In this document: piece after piece, positions 7,701 through 10,421 of the stretch | Layout of the letters: every line of letters begins with the position of its first letter | How positions within the stretch are numbered: the stretch's first letter is position 1 | From: Chloroflexota bacterium | Lineage (GTDB): Bacteria; Chloroflexota; Limnocylindria; P2-11E | Direction of reading: 5' to 3' | NCBI GenBank assembly: GCA_005881085.1 | Contig: VBGU01000085.1 | Coordinates: 1-10,421 of the forward strand | DNA length: 10,421 nucleotides | Made by a program: the position numbers and the translations under genes | Notes under the pieces: model-generated | The model's input: only the letters and a program-made list of their open reading frames with translations | Databases searched by the model: none | Told to the model about the DNA's origin: nothing

Positions 7701-7976
7701 GAACGGGTGCGGACCGAGGACGTGCCGGCCCGGTACGGCGGCGACGAGTTCGCGATTGTCATGCCGGACACGGCGCGCGAAGAGGCCGAGAAGGTGGTCG
7801 TCCGTTTGATGGAGATCCTCGACGCAACCGACGTAAAGCTTCCCGGCGGCGGTGCGATCAAGATGCCGGCGCGCTCGTGGGGCGTGTCCTCGTATCCAAT
7901 GGACGGCCGCACTGCTGAAGCGCTCGTCGAGAACGCAGACACACGAGCCTACGCACGCAAACGCGTCGGGCGCTGA
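4737..7976 (+). CDS. Membrane GAF-GAF-HD-GYP(degenerate)-GAF-GGDEF protein, probable diguanylate cyclase
   Basis: A 1079-residue signalling protein. Residues 1-220 hold six to eight hydrophobic helices, a likely membrane sensor. GAF domains lie at about 235-390, 400-555 and 755-905. The HD-GYP domain at about 560-745 keeps H584, H616, H645 and the GYP lid (G677-Y678-P679). It has lost key metal ligands: 'HD' is H616-S617, 'HHE' is A669-Y670-E671, and the later DxxD reads I698..E701. It is therefore probably not an active phosphodiesterase. The GGDEF domain (about 920-1079) has an intact signature (G1001-F1005), D960 for metal, and the product-inhibition site R992-x-x-D995 placed 5 residues before GGDEF. 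It should make cyclic di-GMP from two GTP. N977 replaces the Asp that normally contacts guanine (D344 in PleD). GGAAGGG at 4725-4731, 5 nt before the ATG, is a strong ribosome binding site and fixes the start. The 95-bp gap upstream contains a weak TAATAC/TACGTT stretch at 4706-4714 but no clear -35. Confidence 0.95.
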   Translation: MRPIPARAYLFIAITCLVAVPFVALGVQDVLGDEPPTVAFYIWALCVLLSLRPIRIATNVELSASEVAVLAGVVLLPPGTLALVAGSARFVNDLVTRKSPIRILRNSAAQAISAGVAAMSFQLVIMSTVDRITGTIGEVIVAGAIAATALVVLDLGQIIALQLILGTERLTKSTIGWIGRTGRAQLLWGLAAVITIEIVLIQPWFLLPAVPLFLLGYLDIRARFIAERRARLLATLVEVSHAVGASLDPNEVFRNVYRQVAAVMDADNFFVATLSPDGATVRYRFLMDGGKELEPVERPKEGTLVGATIERGPLLLKEVERDARRLGMPDLESWGAIVEQSIIVAPLRQRDRFVGAISAQSRRPTAYDEGDLQLLAAIANEASIALERANLYDRTATLSRRLFELHRIGLAISEKTELVDVTKLLAESVVDLLKPSVSAVYIDKGGDTLDFAFTTGKATSDVLSLPKTSAVISRVLETGQPVTFARRSDAPESTRKLLERFGHEALLVHPLRSADQTIGVLFVTWREPHVFTDEERELVGILAGVGASTMRSIRLYRELDEAYLSTVSTLMSTIVARDHYREDHQRKIAADAVAVGERLDMSEHELRDLRYASLFHSLGKIGVPAAILSKAGPLTPEEKKIMQEHPLLGARILESIRFLRGVVPIVRHAYERWDGTGYPDALVGDQIPLAARILAVAIAFESMLAERPYRPARREDQALAEIKGFAGTYYDPTVVNAFISMVEARGIIHAAEEDVASTSRELSILSELTPEFHTILDLQQLLDRTLVVLLRAVPGASLTILLHDQQSDELVSRAVAGAWTTIDSPARMASDRGISGWVFTHRQGQIVDDVRADPRYIGDPRVRSELIVPLVSRGQAVGVLVLSHPAVAAFSKRDLTLMETVGAQIAAQIEVAELHERLKRAANTDALTGIHNYRYFYDRLEEEVARAERRQSALAVAFFDIDELKKVNDTYGHLAGNEVLRMLGQTITERVRTEDVPARYGGDEFAIVMPDTAREEAEKVVVRLMEILDATDVKLPGGGAIKMPARSWGVSSYPMDGRTAEALVENADTRAYARKRVGR

Positions 7977-8005
7977 CCGCGGCCTGACACCGAGGCCCGC
8001 CGCGG
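7977..8005 (+). terminator. GC-rich hairpin right after the GGDEF gene stop, possible terminator
   Basis: CCGCGGC and GCCGCGG form a perfect 7-bp stem around a 15-nt loop, starting at the base after the TGA. A shorter alternative pairing (GGCCT/AGGCC) sits in the loop region. There is no T-run, so a classical intrinsic terminator is not shown; it may instead protect the 3' end. Confidence 0.3.
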
Positions 8006-8077
8006 ACCGGGCTAAAGTGGCCGAAGAGGAAGCGCCGCGCAAGCGACGGCCGTTAGACACGCAAGGGGTTGCAGGGA

Positions 8078-8257
8078 ATGGGAAACGCTCTTCTCGACAT
8101 GCTTACCGTTGAAGGCCAGGTCGCCTTCGTGCTCGCTTTCGTCGTCCTGACGGCGGTCGGCCTGGTCATGATGCTCTGGCGCCCTCGCCACGCGACGTAT
8201 CAGGCGCACGATTGCCGCTCGATGGGCTGCCAGTGGCTCCGGGACAAGCCCCTCTAA
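8078..8257 (+). CDS. Small single-helix membrane protein with C-x4-C tail
   Basis: A 59-residue protein of no recognised family. A short N-terminus is followed by one hydrophobic helix at about residues 15-34 ('VAFVLAFVVLTAVGLVMMLW'), then a basic 'RPRH' stop-transfer. The polar tail holds C46-x4-C51 in 'HDCRSMGCQWLRDK'. The helix orientation by positive-inside rule puts the Cys tail in the cytoplasm. The ATG at 8078 is preceded by AAGGGG at 8063-8068, spaced 9 nt. TTG at 8069 is an in-frame alternative, adding three residues. It lies 101 bp after the GGDEF gene and converges on the LacI gene, whose stop is 10 bp away. A TAAAGT at 8013-8018 is a possible -10 box. The two Cys could bind metal, carry a disulfide or be lipid-modified; none is shown. 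Confidence 0.6.
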   Translation: MGNALLDMLTVEGQVAFVLAFVVLTAVGLVMMLWRPRHATYQAHDCRSMGCQWLRDKPL

Positions 8258-8267
8258 CAGAGGTCCC

Positions 8268-9305
8268 CTAGCGGCGCGACACACCGTCCAGTCGCGCGAC
8301 GCTTCCGCGGATCACCAGCGGTGCCCGGAGCGTGTGGCGCGTCCCTTTCGTCTTGCGCGCCGACGCAGCCCGATCGCCGATGAGCCGCGCGGCAAGCTCG
8401 CCGACCTCGCGCATCGGCTGACGGACTGTCGTGAGCGGGGGGTCGAAGACGCTCGACACCGGGATGTCGTCAAAGCCGACGACCGAGACATCCTCAGGCA
8501 CACGCAATCCCCGCGCGCGGAGTGCGGCGATCGCGCCGAGTGCCAAGAGGTCACTCTGCGCGAAGATCGCGGTCAACGTCGGCGCCGAGGACAGGAGGCG
8601 ATCGGCCGCGCGCCGGCCGCTCTCCAAACCCCAGTCGACACAGGGTTCGACCAGCGCGCGATCAGCCGCGATCCCCGCTTCACGGAGTGCGTCGCGGTAG
8701 CCGTCGAGACGCGCTCGCGCCGAGGGCCAGTCGAGCGGTCCGGTGATCGTGGCGATGATCCGATGTTTCTGCGCCGCGAGGTACGCGGTCGCCTCCTGAC
8801 CGCCGCGGCGGTTGTCGATGTCGACGTGGTCGGCACCCGGAAGGTCGATGTCCGACGCAACGAGCACCGTTGGGATCCGCGCGACCGCGTCGGCGAGGAG
8901 ATCGTCTTCCGCGAGCCGCAGGCGGGGCACCGCGACGATGAGACCCTCGACACGCCGCTCGAGCATGAGCCGGAGGTAGGTGCGCTCGTCGTCCTCCGAC
9001 CCTTCCTCGATGCTGCCGATGATCAGGAAGTACCCGCGCTTGCGCGCCTCGGCCTCGGCGCCGGCGACAGCCTCGGCGAAGAAGTGGTCGCTCACGTCCG
9101 TCGTGACCATGCCGAGCGTGTGGGTGCGCTGCGACGAAAGGCTCCGCGCCACCGCGCTCGGGACGTACTCGAGTTCGCGGATCGCGCCCAGGACGCGGTC
9201 GCGCGTCTCGGCAGTCACGCTGTCGTGGCCGTTGATCACCCGCGAGACCGTCTGGTGCGAGAGGCGCGCGCGCCGCGCGACATCTCTGATCGTTGCGCCC
9301 TTCAC
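8268..9305 (-). CDS. LacI-family transcriptional repressor
   Basis: A 345-residue regulator. From the GTG at 9305 it aligns residue for residue with E. coli LacI: 'VKGATIRDVARRARLSHQTVSRVIN' against MKPVTLYDVAEYAGVSYQTV. Of the LacI recognition residues Y17, Q18 and R22, this protein has H17, Q18 and R22. The hinge helix 'PSAVARSLSS' follows at about 50-60, then the sugar-binding core (about 60-330) with 'LGMVTTDVSDHFFAEAV' and 'DDIPVSSVFDPPLTTVRQP'. A GTG at 9341 would add a basic 12-residue leader with no ribosome binding site. The 9305 start is preferred by family length and by a TAGAGT box 7 nt upstream. It is divergent from a sugar-binding lipoprotein gene and the shared gap has a palindromic operator, so it probably represses that transporter and perhaps itself. 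The inducing sugar cannot be read from the sequence. Confidence 0.94.
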   Translation of the reverse strand: MKGATIRDVARRARLSHQTVSRVINGHDSVTAETRDRVLGAIRELEYVPSAVARSLSSQRTHTLGMVTTDVSDHFFAEAVAGAEAEARKRGYFLIIGSIEEGSEDDERTYLRLMLERRVEGLIVAVPRLRLAEDDLLADAVARIPTVLVASDIDLPGADHVDIDNRRGGQEATAYLAAQKHRIIATITGPLDWPSARARLDGYRDALREAGIAADRALVEPCVDWGLESGRRAADRLLSSAPTLTAIFAQSDLLALGAIAALRARGLRVPEDVSVVGFDDIPVSSVFDPPLTTVRQPMREVGELAARLIGDRAASARKTKGTRHTLRAPLVIRGSVARLDGVSRR

Positions 9306-9312
9306 CCGCCGA

Positions 9313-9318
9313 ACTCTA
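9313..9318 (-). promoter_or_regulatory. Proposed -10 box of a leaderless lacI-type transcript
   Basis: On the reverse strand TAGAGT sits exactly 7 nt before the GTG at 9305. No -35 match lies at 16-18 bp spacing; TTGTCA at 9342-9347 is 23 bp away, too far for a standard promoter. Confidence 0.4.
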
Positions 9319-9341
9319 GTGGCAGCCGCCCGGGGCGCCAC

Positions 9342-9369
9342 TTGACAACCGCGAAAACAGGGCTATGTT
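9342..9369 (+). promoter_or_regulatory. Sigma70-type promoter of the sugar transporter operon
   Basis: TTGACA (9342-9347) is a perfect -35 consensus and TATGTT (9364-9369) a good -10, with 16 bp between. Transcription should begin near 9376 and leave a leader of about 48 nt before the ATG at 9424. It is the clearest promoter in this GC-rich window and stands out for its AT-rich spacer. Confidence 0.82.
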
Positions 9370-9380
9370 ACCGGTCACAT
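9365..9380. promoter_or_regulatory. Probable LacI-family operator over the -10 box
   Basis: ATGTTACCGGTCACAT is a 16-bp palindrome with 14 of 16 symmetric bases and a central CG. LacI-family sites usually have a central CpG because the hinge helices insert leucine there. It covers five bases of the -10 hexamer and the predicted start of transcription, so a bound repressor would block RNA polymerase. The divergent LacI-family gene is the natural candidate to bind it. Confidence 0.75.
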
Positions 9381-9384
9381 CTGG

Positions 9385-9412
9385 TCCCCGGCGCCCTGAT
9401 GCGCCGTGGGGA
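9385..9412 (+). promoter_or_regulatory. Leader stem-loop touching the ribosome binding site
   Basis: TCCCC-GGCGC pairs with GCGCC-(GT bulge)-GGGGA around a CCTGAT loop, giving ten base pairs with a 2-nt bulge. The 3' arm ends at A9412, the first base of AAGGAGG. It could stabilise the mRNA 5' end or control access to the ribosome binding site. Role inferred. Confidence 0.5.
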
Positions 9413-9418
9413 AGGAGG
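9412..9418 (+). promoter_or_regulatory. Strong Shine-Dalgarno sequence
   Basis: AAGGAGG, 5 nt before the ATG at 9424, matches the 16S rRNA tail almost perfectly and fixes the start of the binding protein. It contrasts with the neighbouring LacI and LysR genes, which lack one. Confidence 0.88.
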
Positions 9419-9423
9419 GCCTG

Positions 9424-10421
9424 ATGTCGGGTATCTCACGCCGAAAGGTGCTGATCGGAGCCGGTGCCATCGCCGCCACCGCCGCGGCCGCCCCCATCCT
9501 CGCCGCGTGCCAACCCGCGGGCAAGACCGGCGGGAGCGGCAAGGTCGTCGTGATGACCGATCCGAACGAGTTCAACGACGACGACCGCAAGACCCTTGAG
9601 GCGGCCACAAAGCTCAAGATCGAGGTCGTTGCGAGCAATCTGACGACCCTCTACGCGATGTTCGCGGCGGGGAACCCTCCGGATGTGTTCCGGGTCCAGG
9701 CGGCGGGCGTGCCGCAGTACATCTCGCGAAAGATGGTGAAGAACCTCCAGCCGTACTTCTCGAACAGCAAGCTGCTCAAGCCCGACGACCTCGCACCTGC
9801 GAACAACTTCTACAAGTGGGACGGGAAGGCCATCGGCGCCGGTGATCTCTACGGCATGGTGAAGGACTGGTCGCCTGACTTCACGCTCTATGCGTATACG
9901 AAGGCATTCGACGACGCGGGCGTGAAGGTGCCGAGCGATACGACGCCGCTCACGTACGACGAGCTCCGGGACGTCGCGAAGAAGGTGAACAAGAAGGATG
10001 CGGGGAAGCGGGTGTACTGGGGGTTCGTGCACTCGAACAACGACGGGTGGATCGATCGCACCGCGATGAACATGCTCGCGGAGAAGAACCAGACCCTGTA
10101 CAGCGCCGACTTTTCCAAGCTTGTGATCGCCGGGAACCCCGAGGCGACGAAGGTCGTCCGCTATCTGTACGACCTCGCCGCCGACGGCGTGAACCAGACG
10201 CCGATCGACCCGAGCCCGAACTGGATGGGCGCGGACTTCAACGAGGGACAGATCGCGATGCTGCAGTACGGCTACTGGTTCAGTGCGATGGCGGAAAGCG
10301 ACAAGACCAAGGGCAAGACCGTCTTCCTTCCGGCGCCGACGTGGTCGGGGGTCCGGCGCGACCCGACGATGACCGCGACGGGCTGGGTCGTTTCCTCGCA
10401 AACCAAGGACGCCGACGCGGC
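9424..10421 (+). CDS. Sugar ABC transporter substrate-binding lipoprotein, Tat-type signal (3' part missing)
   Basis: At least 332 residues of an extracytoplasmic solute-binding protein, cut by the right edge. The N-terminus 'SRRKVLIGAGAIAATAAAAP' has a twin-arginine motif (R6-R7) and a hydrophobic core. A lipobox L26-A27-A28-C29 follows. It should therefore be exported folded by the Tat system, cut before C29 and lipid-anchored outside. The mature part begins with a Gly/Lys linker and 'KVVVMTDPNEF', then 'FAAGNPPDVFRVQAAGV', typical of family 1 (CUT1, maltose-type) sugar binders. It would hand sugar to permeases and an ATPase expected downstream but not visible here. Regulation is probably by the divergent LacI-family repressor through the operator over its promoter. 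Sugars are the likeliest ligand by family, but the ligand is not known; a glycoside or oligosaccharide is as likely as a monosaccharide. Confidence 0.92.
   Translation, partial: MSGISRRKVLIGAGAIAATAAAAPILAACQPAGKTGGSGKVVVMTDPNEFNDDDRKTLEAATKLKIEVVASNLTTLYAMFAAGNPPDVFRVQAAGVPQYISRKMVKNLQPYFSNSKLLKPDDLAPANNFYKWDGKAIGAGDLYGMVKDWSPDFTLYAYTKAFDDAGVKVPSDTTPLTYDELRDVAKKVNKKDAGKRVYWGFVHSNNDGWIDRTAMNMLAEKNQTLYSADFSKLVIAGNPEATKVVRYLYDLAADGVNQTPIDPSPNWMGADFNEGQIAMLQYGYWFSAMAESDKTKGKTVFLPAPTWSGVRRDPTMTATGWVVSSQTKDADA

Noticed and set aside
8251..8263. CCTCT-AAC-AGAGG mini-hairpin between the convergent small gene and lacI
   Set aside because: Only five base pairs, no T-run on either strand, and partly inside the stop region; too weak for a terminator call.
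9306..9341. Longer lacI start at GTG 9341
   Set aside because: It adds a basic 12-residue leader absent from LacI, has no ribosome binding site, and abuts the -35 box of the divergent promoter. The 9305 start fits the family better.
8334..9599. 421-residue forward frame across the LacI gene and the promoter region
   Set aside because: It is antisense to an unmistakable LacI-family repressor and runs through the operator and signal peptide of the next gene; no domain is recognisable.

Overview
The window is GC-rich, densely coded DNA with frequent GTG starts and gene order of a bacterial chromosome. The gene set suggests a high-GC, Gram-positive-like or Chloroflexota-like soil or water bacterium. 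It includes a mycobacterial 'Sdh1-type' complex II in the order anchor-flavoprotein-iron-sulfur subunit, a very large GAF/HD-GYP/GGDEF membrane protein, and a Tat-exported sugar-binding lipoprotein under a LacI-family regulator. Several genes also appear to be leaderless, with a TAnnnT box exactly 7 nt before the start codon. The phylum is inference only; no rRNA or marker gene is present. No mobile element, tRNA, rRNA or CRISPR was seen.

Left part (1-4641). A LysR-type regulator, cut by the window's left edge, reads leftward from position 562. Diverging from it is a succinate dehydrogenase/fumarate reductase operon: a five-helix membrane anchor (642-1412), flavoprotein (1412-3259) and iron-sulfur protein (3259-4044). 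Both junctions are the same one-base TAGTG stop/start overlap. A tiny two-helix membrane protein follows with a TTGA overlap, then a small zinc-ribbon protein. The anchor carries two Cys and two His that should meet on the cytoplasmic side of the membrane. This fits the membrane Rieske-type [2Fe-2S] cluster reported for mycobacterial Sdh1.

Middle (4737-8257). One 1079-residue protein combines a multi-helix membrane domain, GAF-GAF, a degenerate HD-GYP domain, a third GAF and a C-terminal GGDEF domain. The GGDEF half has an intact signature and intact RxxD inhibitory site, but Asn replaces the usual guanine-contacting Asp. The HD-GYP half has lost most metal-binding residues. A GC-rich hairpin follows the stop codon, then an unknown 59-residue single-helix membrane protein.

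Right part (8268-10421). A LacI-family repressor reads leftward, convergent with the small protein and divergent from a sugar ABC transporter binding lipoprotein that runs off the right edge. The 118-bp gap between the divergent genes holds a strong sigma70-type promoter, a 16-bp near-perfect palindrome with central CG over its -10 box (probable LacI-family operator), a leader stem-loop touching the Shine-Dalgarno sequence, and the Shine-Dalgarno itself. Together this looks like a self-contained, sugar-inducible uptake locus.
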